Assembly (NCBI GenBank): GCA_964514395.1
Contig: CAZEQK010000044.1
Location: forward strand, 1 to 24,441
From: CAZEQK01 sp964514395
GTDB lineage: Bacteria > Bacillota > Bacilli > Tepidibacillales > Tepidibacillaceae
DNA length: 24,441 nt
Reading direction: 5' to 3'
The notes under the pieces: generated by a model
What the model saw: the letters and a program-made list of their open reading frames with translations, nothing else
What the model was told of the DNA's origin: nothing
The model's database searches: none
In this document: positions 8,872 through 16,770 of the stretch, piece by piece
How positions within the stretch are numbered: the first letter of the stretch is position 1
How the letters are laid out: the number at the start of each line of letters is the position of its first letter
Made by a program: the position numbers and the translations under genes

Positions 8872-9013
8872 TTGCTATCACACCTTTATGATTGGCTATA
8901 ACAGTATATGAAAAGGAATAAGTATCGGTGTAATAATAATGTTTTTTTTAATAAGGCTATGTTATCTAATTTTTTTTTATAAATCAAATCCTATATTATT
9001 CTTTCCTCATGTA

Positions 9014-9043
9014 TTGATGATTGTAATAACATACATGTATAAT
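9014..9043 (+). promoter_or_regulatory. Candidate sigma-A promoter for the YitT-family gene
   Basis: TTGATG (9014-9019), an 18-base spacer and a perfect TATAAT (9038-9043) lie about 30 bases before the start codon on the plus strand. An AAAGGAG ribosome site lies between. Confidence 0.55.
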
Positions 9044-9074
9044 AATGATATTGTAAAAAAAAAGGAGCATTTAA

Positions 9075-9902
9075 ATGAAACAACACGTTAAAAACATAAC
9101 CTTTATTGCTATTGGAGCACTTATATTTTCATTTGGATTAAATTATTTTACCATTGCCAATCATTTAGGTGAAGGTGGTTTTACTGGTATCTCTCTTATT
9201 CTAAAATACCAATACGGTTGGTCTCCAGGTCTCATTATCTTGATATTAAATATTCCTCTATTGATCATTGGTTTGCTAAAGCTAGGAAAAGGCTCAATGG
9301 TATATACCATTATCGGCACTTTACTTGTCTCCTTGTTTTTGCCGTTGACTTCAGGCTTTAAAGAACCATTATCTGATATTTTATTGGCTTCATTATATGC
9401 TGGGGTTTCAATCGGTCTCGGCTTGGGAATTATATTTCGATTTGGAGGAACTACCGGGGGCGTCGATATTATCGCACGTCTTTTACTAAAGTATTTTGGT
9501 ATTAGTATGGGGAGGACCATGTTTTTCATGGATGCAATTGTTATATTCATATCATCATTTTATATTGGCAGAGAAAATGCCATGTATACATTAGTTGCAG
9601 TCTTTTTAGGATCAAGGATTATTGACCTCGTTCAAGAAGGAGCATATGCTGCAAAAGCAGCGACAATTATATCTGATCAAGCAGCTGAAATTGCTGCCAA
9701 GATCATGAATGAAATGGATAGAGGTGCTACCCTTTTAAAGGGTAGAGGAGGATATACAGGGAGTGATAAGGAAGTTCTCTACTGTGTTGTTAGTCGAAAT
9801 GAATTGGCACGAATGAAAAGCCTTGTCTATTCTATCGATAAAAAAGCATTTGTGGTTGTTAATGATGTACATGATGTACTAGGAGAAGGCTTTGAAAAAT
9901 AA
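9075..9902 (+). CDS. YitT-family membrane protein (YpjC-like)
   Basis: 275-residue membrane protein with five hydrophobic helices over residues about 10-185, the YitT_membrane arrangement (GLNYFTIANHLGEGGFTG, GTTGGVDIIARLLLKYFG). A soluble C-terminal DUF2179-type domain (about 195-275, with GATLLKGRGGYTG and VVSRNELARMKSLVYSID) follows. The molecular role of this family is not established. Length is typical. It has a good AAAGGAG site and is the only plus-strand gene between gbsR-like and the right end, matching the inverted position of ypjC in B. subtilis. It is read convergently with ypjB. Confidence 0.92.
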   Translation: MKQHVKNITFIAIGALIFSFGLNYFTIANHLGEGGFTGISLILKYQYGWSPGLIILILNIPLLIIGLLKLGKGSMVYTIIGTLLVSLFLPLTSGFKEPLSDILLASLYAGVSIGLGLGIIFRFGGTTGGVDIIARLLLKYFGISMGRTMFFMDAIVIFISSFYIGRENAMYTLVAVFLGSRIIDLVQEGAYAAKAATIISDQAAEIAAKIMNEMDRGATLLKGRGGYTGSDKEVLYCVVSRNELARMKSLVYSIDKKAFVVVNDVHDVLGEGFEK

Positions 9903-9909
9903 TACCAAA

Positions 9910-9947
9910 ACAAAAGCCATGGCTATGATAATAGCCATGGCTTTTGT
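9910..9947. terminator. Bidirectional terminator between yitT-like and ypjB
   Basis: ACAAAAGCCATGGCTAT and its exact complement form a 17-bp stem around a GATA loop, with U-rich flanks both ways. It lies 8 bases after the plus-strand stop and just before the end of ypjB. Confidence 0.93.
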
Positions 9948-9953
9948 TTGTCA

Positions 9954-10733
9954 TCAAGCTAGATAATCTCCTCTGAATTTTCTCCATGTTACATAGCTTA
10001 ATGCAATAAAAATGATGAGACCCATTCCTAAAGAAGCTTTTAACATAATCGATGGTGTGATGACATCATTCCCTAAAGTTTCCTTATCAGAGCCAAAAAA
10101 TAATTGCTGCATATCTTTATCTAATTGATTTATTATTTGTTCTTTATGCTGTATATCAGTTTGGTTTAATAGAGCTTTTATTAAGGAGTCAATCTTTTCA
10201 ATGTCACTATGTTTATAATCAACTGTAGCAGCAGGCTTTATCAATTGGTAATGAAAATTGAAATTTTGCATGGCTGATTGAATACTATTCGCCTCTTTAC
10301 TATCCAAAGAATCTCTAATATGACCGATATCTTGTCCAATGATGGAATGATATCGATGCCATAACGGTTGTCCTTGATGACCCAAAGCATCTATCGCTAA
10401 ATATAATTGGTTGGTATAGTTATATATTAATTCGTATTTTGGTTCTAGGGCTGCTAAACTTCGTTTTGTTTGGATTACTGTGAAGGAAATCACTTCAATA
10501 CCTTCAATAGATGTTAAATCATCATATGCTACTTGGGGTATGATTAATGAAATTTCCTCAATCATTAATTTTGATTTTTCATAATCCTTTTCTGATATAC
10601 TTTTATATAATTTTTGTGTTAAATTTTGTAAAGTTTCTAGATTCCCAGTAGATTGACTTGCTAATACGTAAGGCATATAAAAATATACCAGCAAAAAAAT
10701 ACTTAACAAAATAATCCATACTATTTTTAGCAT
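9954..10733 (-). CDS. ypjB: YpjB-like membrane-anchored protein
   Basis: 259 residues. A hydrophobic N-terminus (about 3-26, a signal or anchor), a long helical extracytoplasmic region (about 30-225) and a C-terminal TM helix (about 230-250, GLGMGLIIFIALSYVTW) match YpjB of Bacillus, annotated as a sporulation protein. Identification rests on this architecture and on its place beside ypjA. Its AAGGGGTG ribosome site is entirely inside a perfect 12-bp hairpin 6 bases before the ATG, so translation may be low unless coupled or unfolded. Confidence 0.8.
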   Translation of the reverse strand: MLKIVWIILLSIFLLVYFYMPYVLASQSTGNLETLQNLTQKLYKSISEKDYEKSKLMIEEISLIIPQVAYDDLTSIEGIEVISFTVIQTKRSLAALEPKYELIYNYTNQLYLAIDALGHQGQPLWHRYHSIIGQDIGHIRDSLDSKEANSIQSAMQNFNFHYQLIKPAATVDYKHSDIEKIDSLIKALLNQTDIQHKEQIINQLDKDMQQLFFGSDKETLGNDVITPSIMLKASLGMGLIIFIALSYVTWRKFRGDYLA

Positions 10734-10739
10734 TCATTT

Positions 10740-10769
10740 CACCCCTTAATAAATACATATTAAGGGGTG
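10740..10769 (-). promoter_or_regulatory. Perfect hairpin sequestering the ypjB ribosome-binding site
   Basis: CACCCCTTAATA and TATTAAGGGGTG pair over 12 bp with a 6-base loop, in the 43-base gap between ypjA and ypjB. On the minus-strand transcript the AAGGGGTG arm is the ypjB Shine-Dalgarno. No U-run follows, so it does not look like a terminator. Confidence 0.7.
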
Positions 10770-10776
10770 GACAACT

Positions 10777-11403
10777 TTATTCGTTCTTTCTTTTAAAAAT
10801 ACTCAATATGTAAAATAACAATAACGTAAAACCACTTAGATATAGCGTATATTCCCCTACTTTTTGATGTAGAGCATCAATGCTTTTTGGAAGCCAAGGG
10901 TAAACACCCTGCGTATAGTCAATAACATCATTAGAAAATATCCATAACCCAACAATGAATATAGATAAAAATCCATAATGATATTTTTTATAGAATAATA
11001 TTACCGCGAGAGCCATTGCTAAATGTGAAACCATTAGCATCACATCAATCCAATTGATTGTGTTCAGTGTAATCATTTGAATAACGGATGGTTCTGTTGC
11101 CCAAGCTCCCCAAATAATAATGGCTGTTGCCCAAATTCCATATTTAAACATTGTAATGGAGGCTAATGCCTCGATAAAGGGTATTTTTTTCTTGAATAAA
11201 TACAGAATTAGAAAAATAGTAAAAAATGAACTAGCCATAGGGCTATCAGGAACAAAAATTAACCATTTAATTGGTGTTTCTAAAATTTGTTCTTTATACC
11301 ATATGAAACCGTAAATCGAACCAGCGAAGTTTATCAATATTAATGAGATAATAAACCATTTTTTTTCTAAGTAATATTCTAATGTTCTCCACATTGTCAG
11401 CAT
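10777..11403 (-). CDS. ypjA: YpjA-like DUF1405 membrane protein
   Basis: 208-residue integral membrane protein with about six hydrophobic helices. DUF1405 hallmarks are visible: GSIYGFIWYKEQ (about 28-39) and FVPDSPMASSFF (about 50-61), then a conserved aromatic-rich WLPKSIDAL near the C-terminus. Function unknown. It precedes ypjB by 43 bases on the same strand, as in Bacillus. A GAGGGG site lies about 9 bases before the ATG. In B. subtilis qcrABC precedes it; here ypiB and its terminator do. Confidence 0.85.
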   Translation of the reverse strand: MLTMWRTLEYYLEKKWFIISLILINFAGSIYGFIWYKEQILETPIKWLIFVPDSPMASSFFTIFLILYLFKKKIPFIEALASITMFKYGIWATAIIIWGAWATEPSVIQMITLNTINWIDVMLMVSHLAMALAVILFYKKYHYGFLSIFIVGLWIFSNDVIDYTQGVYPWLPKSIDALHQKVGEYTLYLSGFTLLLFYILSIFKRKNE

Positions 11404-11475
11404 GAAGCTAAATCCCCTCTTCTCTATTTTCTTATTATTTTATTTTAACAAATTGAAGGGATGAATAAAAGATAA

Positions 11476-11501
11476 AAACCTGAGTAACTTCACTCAGGTT
11501 T
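11476..11501 (-). terminator. Terminator at the end of ypiB
   Basis: AAACCTGAGT-AACTTC-ACTCAGGTTT is a 10-bp stem that overlaps the last ypiB codons and stop on the minus strand. It separates ypiB from ypjA, the place where the qcr operon would be in B. subtilis. Confidence 0.8.
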
Positions 11502-12053
11502 CTTCTGCTCTACTTTTAATTTTAATATGTCATTTAATTGATTTGTTAACATGATAAATTTATTTTTATCACTATTTAGTAATGCCTCATCAATCGCTTC
11601 ATATAAACTCTTCTTATTAAATTCTCTCACAGCCTCATCCAATACCATCTCCGCCAACAGACCTAATAAAGTATCCTTCAAAAGGTTTTGTTTTTCCATC
11701 GGATTAACCTCCAATACCGCGGCGTATTCCGGGGAATTTTCCCGGTCTTTAAAAAAAAGTCCCATATAAATATCTTCTTGTGGATTGGAACGTATGTCAA
11801 GAAATGCAGTTTCAACATCTGGGGTTACTCGGTTATGCTTATAAAATTTAAAGGGTGTCATGGTGACACATTCTGTAGAGATGACAATAACCTTTGGTAA
11901 ATTATGAATTTGATCAACAAAGTGAACCTTTTCTAGTATCTTATCATTAGATGCAAGGTAGGTAATTAGCCAGGCAGATTCTTTTTTTGATAATCGATAG
12001 GATTTTAAAAACCAACGAATAAATTCTTTTTTTTCATTGACAGTTATCATCAT
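11490..12053 (-). CDS. ypiB: UPF0302-family protein YpiB
   Basis: 187-residue soluble protein matching the YpiB/UPF0302 family: WFLKSYRLSKKESAWLITYL near the N-terminus, a central VISTECVTMTPFKFYK and DIYMGLFFKDRE, and a C-terminal helical region with EMVLDEAVREFNKKSLYEAIDEAL, the IDEAL-type motif. In B. subtilis ypiB lies upstream of ypiF-qcrABC and a role near the cytochrome bc complex has been proposed from that context. Here the qcr genes are absent from the locus, so the context argument does not apply. A GGGGGGAGAGAG ribosome site precedes the tandem ATG codons. Confidence 0.9.
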   Translation of the reverse strand: MMITVNEKKEFIRWFLKSYRLSKKESAWLITYLASNDKILEKVHFVDQIHNLPKVIVISTECVTMTPFKFYKHNRVTPDVETAFLDIRSNPQEDIYMGLFFKDRENSPEYAAVLEVNPMEKQNLLKDTLLGLLAEMVLDEAVREFNKKSLYEAIDEALLNSDKNKFIMLTNQLNDILKLKVEQKKPE

Positions 12054-12240
12054 ATCTCTCTCCCCCCCTTATCTATAGATATGTTGAGTTTACTATATTA
12101 TATTCTAAAAAATATTTTTTTTACTCGTACTTTTAACAAAGAAATCATTTCTTGAAATATTCAGAAGGTTGTATATTTTTATATTATTATCATAACATTT
12201 GTTTATATAAAATGTTTAAAATAATTTTTGTTAATTTCTG

Positions 12241-13353
12241 TTACTTTAAGATCAATTCCTTTAAATCAAAATTCACTGTTTCATTTATCCATTTATGCCC
12301 TTGATTGGTTACACGTAGATAAGTATCATTCTGATAGTTTCCTATTTGAACAATTCCTAAATGGAAAAGCATCTTAATTAATCTATCTTTAAAGACTAAT
12401 TGCTTATCCTCATAATAAAAATCTTTAATCCAGAATAAAAGCTTTTCTTCTAAACTACCAATTAATATCCATCTATTTAATCCAATTAAATCAATAATTT
12501 TGACAGCAATTTGAAGGTATGGAATCGGATGCTTATAGAGCCGTAGCCAAAATTTATATAATTTTTGCTCCTCTTCAGAATAATCATACTTATTAAGCCA
12601 TTTTCCACCAGAGGGTGTGATAAATAAATAACCTTCTTCGTCCTCATGTATTAATTTTTGATGATATGCAAAATCGTATAAAAGAGAAAATCGATCTGGA
12701 TATATGTTATACCTCCTCCCATAACCAAAACGCCAGGCGATTTTAGTTAACGGTGCTTCCTGTACAAGCATCGATTTAAAAATAGTTAATTGTTGTCTTT
12801 TATAAATATTTCCGTCACTAGTTAATACTACTTCTTCCGCAATTACATACTTTAAAAAAGTAGCTAAATCCGCTATTATTAACTTACTTTCATCTCTATA
12901 AAAATCGATATTATTTAATACTACTATTTTTTCTTCAAGCTTATGCTTTATTCCTGTAATCATTTTGTATTTAAAATCCTGAGGTACAAGGTATACAAAT
13001 TTATTTTTCTTTCCTACTCCTTGAAAAACCCAACCTTTTTTGATTACTGAAAGAAAAAGCTCACGTGGTTTTGCTTTAGAGTGATTTAGTTTGATAGCTT
13101 GCTTGCTTTTTGCTAATAAATCCTCTAAAGTATATTCATTTCTGGAATCAAAATATAATAATTGTATGAATGTGTATTCCACAGCATTTAAAGAATTAAT
13201 TAATTTTTCTATTGTATCACTTTTTAAAATAGTATAAATAATGGATTGAATCATTTCAATTTTGGAATGTCGATCACATTGGCATTGATAATTGTCAACA
13301 ATATTATGAACCTGATTGATATCAGCATATATTAACATTTCATCTAGATTCAT
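12241..13353 (-). CDS. Helicase-associated-domain-like (winged-helix) protein, function unknown
   Basis: About 370 residues. The C-terminal ~200 residues resemble the XPB/Ssl2-type 'helicase-associated' domain found as stand-alone proteins in Firmicutes. There are winged-helix-like segments such as FRDESKLIIADLATFL-style helices, FSLLYDFAYHQKLIHEDEEGY and GYLFITPSGGKWLNKYDYSE, but no Walker A or DEAD box, so it is not itself a helicase. The N-terminus contains a CQCDRHSK segment. I place the start at the seventh codon of the longest frame because the first ATG lies inside the GGAGGA ribosome site, 10 bases before the second ATG. It lies between ypiB and the YpiA-like gene. Family assignment is tentative. 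Confidence 0.6.
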   Translation of the reverse strand: MNLDEMLIYADINQVHNIVDNYQCQCDRHSKIEMIQSIIYTILKSDTIEKLINSLNAVEYTFIQLLYFDSRNEYTLEDLLAKSKQAIKLNHSKAKPRELFLSVIKKGWVFQGVGKKNKFVYLVPQDFKYKMITGIKHKLEEKIVVLNNIDFYRDESKLIIADLATFLKYVIAEEVVLTSDGNIYKRQQLTIFKSMLVQEAPLTKIAWRFGYGRRYNIYPDRFSLLYDFAYHQKLIHEDEEGYLFITPSGGKWLNKYDYSEEEQKLYKFWLRLYKHPIPYLQIAVKIIDLIGLNRWILIGSLEEKLLFWIKDFYYEDKQLVFKDRLIKMLFHLGIVQIGNYQNDTYLRVTNQGHKWINETVNFDLKELILK

Positions 13354-13429
13354 CTTGAAAAGTTCCTCCATAAATTTGACTTTTTACTATTATCTCTAAC
13401 TTTAAACATTTTAAAACTGCCAATAAGAA

Positions 13430-13453
13430 AAAAGACCATAAAAATGGTCTTTT
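13430..13453 (-). terminator. Terminator after the YpiA-like TPR gene
   Basis: AAAAGACCAT-AAAA-ATGGTCTTTT forms a 10-bp stem with a U-run, about 50 bases after the stop of the TPR gene. A further ATGGTCTT repeat lies 11 bases on. Confidence 0.75.
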
Positions 13454-13502
13454 GAGACTGTAATGGTCTTCTTAATCGACGTATTGCAATCTTATTAAAA
13501 CA

Positions 13503-14459
13503 TTATTCAATCGACTGAAACTCATTTTGAAGCTTTAGCAGTTGTTCGTTGCTCGGTTCAATCCCTAATCCGATATCAATCACCTTTTTAGCCTCTTCTA
13601 TATCATGGTGAACCAAATGAATTTCAGCCAGATGAATAATCGCTGAAAGATTAAATTCATCAATCGCCAATACACTTGATAAGATATTTAATGCGCTTAG
13701 ATGGTCATGATTCATCTCATATAAATTTGCCAAGGATAATAATACATCTGGATTTTCTGGTTGTTTTACTACAAGCCTTTTAATATATTCAATGCCATCA
13801 TTTATTTCTCCAATTTGGGCTAAAAGATTACCCTTCAAATACAACGCCTCTTCTTGCTCTGGGTAAAGTAATAAGACTTGGTCCGTGTTATCTAGAGCAT
13901 CTTCAAAATTCCCAAGACTATAAAAAGCATGAGCTAGTGCCAAATAATACAGGGCTTCTTCTTCCATACGTATAGCTGATTGAAAATCATCGATAGCATC
14001 TTCAATATTCCCTAATTCATAGGCATATAGACCTCGAAGGTAGTATAAATGCCCTGTGGGTTCATACTCATCAATAGCTTTATTCATATATCTTAAAGAA
14101 ACCTCAGGAAGTCCTTCATCAAAATATAATTGGGCTATAAATGTATAATCCTCCATTGTTCCACTCTCATCTATTACTTTATGCATTAATTCTAAGCTTA
14201 AATCCAAATCTCTCTCCATATAGCTCATTTCTGCATTTAATCTCATTAGTCTAATATCATTAACATTGTAATCTAATTCATTTGCCAATTTCCTTGCATC
14301 TTCAAGTAAACCTAACTCAATATAGCCCTTAATAATAACTAACTTTTCATCGTAAGTTGCGTTGATTTCCAACTCTTTTAGCTTATATAAGCCTTGCTCA
14401 TACCTCCCTTCTTCAAAGTCATAAAAAGTTTCTAATAATTTACTATTCATATCCTGCAT
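13503..14459 (-). CDS. TPR protein (YpiA-like)
   Basis: 318-residue soluble protein built almost entirely of TPR units from about residue 15 to 310, for example ALYLKGNLLAQIGEINDGIE, LYYLRGLYAYELGNIEDAID and LLSLANLYEMNHDHLSALNI. No signal peptide or TM. Its place before ypiB matches ypiA in B. subtilis, but that protein is longer, so this is orthology by context. It probably acts as a protein-interaction scaffold. A short AGGAGTG site precedes the ATG. It marks the end of the conserved block; beyond it the gene order no longer matches. Confidence 0.8.
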   Translation of the reverse strand: MQDMNSKLLETFYDFEEGRYEQGLYKLKELEINATYDEKLVIIKGYIELGLLEDARKLANELDYNVNDIRLMRLNAEMSYMERDLDLSLELMHKVIDESGTMEDYTFIAQLYFDEGLPEVSLRYMNKAIDEYEPTGHLYYLRGLYAYELGNIEDAIDDFQSAIRMEEEALYYLALAHAFYSLGNFEDALDNTDQVLLLYPEQEEALYLKGNLLAQIGEINDGIEYIKRLVVKQPENPDVLLSLANLYEMNHDHLSALNILSSVLAIDEFNLSAIIHLAEIHLVHHDIEEAKKVIDIGLGIEPSNEQLLKLQNEFQSIE

Positions 14460-14515
14460 GTATAAACACTCCTAAATCATCTGTTTTCATAATAGTTATA
14501 TACATAAAAATTAAA

Positions 14516-14538
14516 AAGTCATACTTTTTAAGTATGAC
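14516..14538 (-). terminator. Terminator of the sigma/anti-sigma operon
   Basis: GTCATACTT-TTT-AAGTATGAC, a 9-bp stem directly after the anti-sigma-like stop codon, followed on the minus strand by a U-rich tract. Confidence 0.8.
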
Positions 14539-14982
14539 CTATTTATTATCTTCAGTTGAAAGCCAGCTCATAAACAATGTTATCATGGATACTCCTAGAA
14601 TAGAAAGCATCAATAATATTTGAGTCCTACTTTTTGTACTATCCTTATCATTATAAATATGAGGTTCACCGATACTTGACACAGTCCCTTCTCGAATGAT
14701 AAGAAAATCTAAATTCGAAAATGTTTTCGCAAAATCGGTTGTTTTAATTGTCGTAACTATACGATGATTATTATTAATCGGTACTGATTTTTTTGGTAAT
14801 GATGGACTAATAAATAAAAAGCTCACAGATATTCCTACTAAAAGAATGATAGAAAAAAAAGTGCTAAAGCCTTGTAATCGCTTTGATATTTTGTTTTCTT
14901 GCTTATGTACTGGCAAAGCCCAACGGTTTTCACTAAGAATCCTATCCATTACTTTTTGTGAAGTATCTGTGTCTTTATTCAT
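14539..14982 (-). CDS. Putative anti-sigma factor, two TM segments
   Basis: About 147 residues. The N-terminal ~38 residues are soluble and charged and would be the sigma-binding part. TM1 follows (about 42-63, FSTFFSIILLVGISVSFLFI), then an extracytoplasmic stretch of about 55 residues and TM2 (about 122-142, ILLMLSILGVSMITLFM). No zinc-binding HxxxCxxC motif is visible, so it is not a ZAS-type anti-sigma. The role is inferred from the gene lying directly after an ECF sigma gene. I choose the ATG one base after the sigma stop (TAATATG); a GTG three codons earlier overlaps the sigma gene. Confidence 0.65.
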   Translation of the reverse strand: MNKDTDTSQKVMDRILSENRWALPVHKQENKISKRLQGFSTFFSIILLVGISVSFLFISPSLPKKSVPINNNHRIVTTIKTTDFAKTFSNLDFLIIREGTVSSIGEPHIYNDKDSTKSRTQILLMLSILGVSMITLFMSWLSTEDNK

Positions 14983-14983
14983 A

Positions 14984-15574
14984 TTACCCACTCATCCCTT
15001 CAATATCTGCCAAATGCAAATCAACTACGTAGGATTCTAACTGAGTTTTTACGCTAGTTCTTGCTCTAAATAATAGTGATTTTACAGAGCTGACAGTGGA
15101 ATCTAAAATATGGGCAATTTCTTTATAATCTAATTGTTCGTATTCCCTTAGTATGATAGCTGATCTCTGCTTTTCTGGTAAATTGTTAATCGCATCCCTA
15201 ACCTTTTGGGCCCTTTCATTTCTTAATAACTCTTGCTCTGGTAAGAGTAAAGCAGAGATTTGAGGAACCTTAGAGGATTCCTCCAATGAAACTTCGGCAT
15301 ATTTAGACTTTCTTAGTTCACTCAATGTTGTATTTCTCGCAATCGTATATAGCCAGGTTGAGAAGGTAGCCTCTTCATCTCTAAAGGTTTTTAAGCTCTT
15401 AAATGCTTTATAAAATGTTTCTTGACAAATATCTTCTGCATATATTTCCATTTTATAGCTTCTCAGTAAATGATGTATATATGAATAGATTTTTTTCTCG
15501 TATTTTTGAATTAATGTTGCGTATAATTCAATTCTTCCTTCTTTAATATCTCTAATCAATTGAGAATCAGACAC
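14984..15574 (-). CDS. ECF-type RNA polymerase sigma factor
   Basis: 196-197 residues. Region 2 (about 15-85) has the -10 recognition and core-binding part, with AEDICQETFYKAFKSL and FSTWLYTIARNTTLSELR. Region 4 (about 130-185) has LPEKQRSAIILREYEQLDYKEIAHIL and the HTH SSVKSLLFRARTSVK. Region 3 is absent, as in group 4 sigma factors. GTG at this position is spaced about 8 bases from AAGGGGG; a TTG one codon earlier is also possible. It is followed directly by its putative membrane anti-sigma. The stimulus is unknown. It lies at the border between conserved chromosome and the RHS module region. Confidence 0.9.
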   Translation of the reverse strand: MSDSQLIRDIKEGRIELYATLIQKYEKKIYSYIHHLLRSYKMEIYAEDICQETFYKAFKSLKTFRDEEATFSTWLYTIARNTTLSELRKSKYAEVSLEESSKVPQISALLLPEQELLRNERAQKVRDAINNLPEKQRSAIILREYEQLDYKEIAHILDSTVSSVKSLLFRARTSVKTQLESYVVDLHLADIEGMSG

Positions 15575-15599
15575 CAAAAAACCCCCTTATGCTCCGACT

Positions 15600-15629
15600 A
15601 TTATATCATGAAATAGTAATTTTATGTAA
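15600..15629 (-). promoter_or_regulatory. Candidate promoter upstream of the sigma gene
   Basis: On the minus strand a perfect TATAAT (15605-15600) lies 26 bases before the start codon, with TTACAT 18 bases upstream. This resembles a sigma-A promoter. An autoregulated ECF promoter would be expected to look different, and I see no AAC/CGT-type pair. The rest of 15578-15828 is AT-rich and shows no gene. Confidence 0.35.
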
Positions 15630-15828
15630 TACAAACTATTCAATTATATGTCTTAGAATATAGCTTTATACGTTATTTCGTCAATAGTTTAATGAATAAA
15701 TTATTTGACAATTTATGAAAATTAACATTAGCTTAATAATTTAAGTTTTTTAGGTTTTGCTATTTATACATCGTCATGAGAGTTTAATTTATGTGATTTA
15801 GATTGTACCTTTTTTTTCAATAATTCTT

Positions 15829-16062
15829 TTATTTTCTATAAAAAAGCAATGTGTAGACAAAACCTAAAACCTCAAAAAAAATTGCAAATAGAACAGCACT
15901 TATACGAGCTTTTCTTTTTAATACTTTAATTGGCCAATCTTTTTTTGTTTTGGAATACGTTATATAACTTACATAATACCAATAAAAAAAAATTCCTATC
16001 ACTACTATCCCACTTAATTTTCTTATTAAACTAAGTTTGAACTTTGAAAAAGTAATGTACAA
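15829..16062 (-). CDS. Small two-TM protein at the left end of the RHS array
   Basis: 77 residues from a TTG start with no clear ribosome site. TM helices lie at about 14-32 (LSGIVVIGIFFYWYYVSYI) and 50-73 (ISAVLFAIFFEVLGFVYTLLF) with a basic loop between. The overlapping frame just upstream (about 16030-16120) encodes another hydrophobic stretch ending in a stop, so this may be the tail of a frameshifted larger protein. By position it follows an immunity-like gene and could be a second immunity component or an unrelated fragment. Confidence 0.4.
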   Translation of the reverse strand: MYITFSKFKLSLIRKLSGIVVIGIFFYWYYVSYITYSKTKKDWPIKVLKRKARISAVLFAIFFEVLGFVYTLLFYRK

Positions 16063-16152
16063 TTAACGTTGCACCTATAAAAAACAATATTACTGTAGCT
16101 ATAGAGTAACGTAAATTTAAGTTAATACTTATCGTCCTATCATTACGGCTTA

Positions 16153-16536
16153 TTAAGTAATTAAATACATAATTGTGAAGAAAATAACCCCTGATACAAC
16201 GGTTAACCCTATTATTGTAAGCCCTTTTTTTACTCTTGCTCTTTGTTCTATATCACCTTTTATATAGGATATATATCCACCTATTGCAAACCATATAGGA
16301 AAAATGATTATAGAAAATAAGAATAATATTTTCATTATATCCGTATTAATAAAATAAAATATTGTTTCAAAAAATAAGCTACTAGTTAAAAAAATAAATG
16401 CTGCTAGACCCATTTTTTGATATGAATGTGCTTTAATAAATAATTTTATAAAGTATATTGTAGATATAAGTGATGTAGTAGCAGCAAGTATCATTAGATA
16501 TTCAGCCGGAATAAAATGTTTCAACACATTATACAT
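16153..16536 (-). CDS. Four-TM putative immunity protein (copy 3 of a family)
   Basis: 127-residue membrane protein, TM helices at about 12-32, 43-62, 68-90 and 104-126. It is clearly related to the proteins at 21061-21450 and 23231-23611. All share an N-terminal helix, an SYQK-like turn (SYNK in the third copy), a Y-x(3)-KG-x(3)-Q loop before the last helix, and the ending FFTIMYIIT (here FFTIMYLIT). An AGGAGG site lies 8 bases before the ATG. It follows the remnant of the same toxin type found before the other two copies. The immunity role is inferred from this conserved pairing and from the analogy of multi-TM immunity proteins for pore-forming colicins. It is intact although its toxin is deleted. 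Confidence 0.7.
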   Translation of the reverse strand: MYNVLKHFIPAEYLMILAATTSLISTIYFIKLFIKAHSYQKMGLAAFIFLTSSLFFETIFYFINTDIMKILFLFSIIIFPIWFAIGGYISYIKGDIEQRARVKKGLTIIGLTVVSGVIFFTIMYLIT

Positions 16537-16599
16537 ATAAACGCCTCCTAAATTTATATAATAGTAGCCTCATAAACCTTAAAAGACTACTATTAATGG

Positions 16600-16770
16600 T
16601 TAGAATCCGAAAAGTTTCGAAACTCTAAAATCAAAACCTACATCAGCTACTAGGCTCACTCCAAAAGTTACAAAACTTGCTACTGCTATGGCTGGACCTA
16701 CTGCAGCACCTATTAATACAGCTCCACCAATAATTAATCCTGTTACAGCTAATTCAGCTCCAGTGTCAAT
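16600..16770 (-). pseudogene. C-terminal remnant of hydrophobic RHS toxin, type 1 (third copy)
   Basis: Reading the minus strand gives IDTGAELAVTGLIIGGAVLI, a hydrophobic run, then DFRVSKLFGF and a stop. This is the C-terminal third of the toxin domain present at 21512 and 23724. The N-terminal two-thirds and the RHS core are gone. The sequence joins abruptly, out of frame, to the duplicated block that starts at 16770. The tail differs from the other copies in its hydrophobic middle but keeps both ends. Confidence 0.75.

Noticed and set aside
9161..9550. Minus-strand 129-residue frame inside the YitT-family gene
   Set aside because: It is the antisense of a well-supported membrane protein gene; its Pro/Lys-rich composition is typical of such a shadow.
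16030..16150. Separate one-TM peptide upstream of the 77-aa gene
   Set aside because: The frame has no ATG/GTG/TTG with a ribosome site before the hydrophobic part; it may be the other half of a frameshifted gene.
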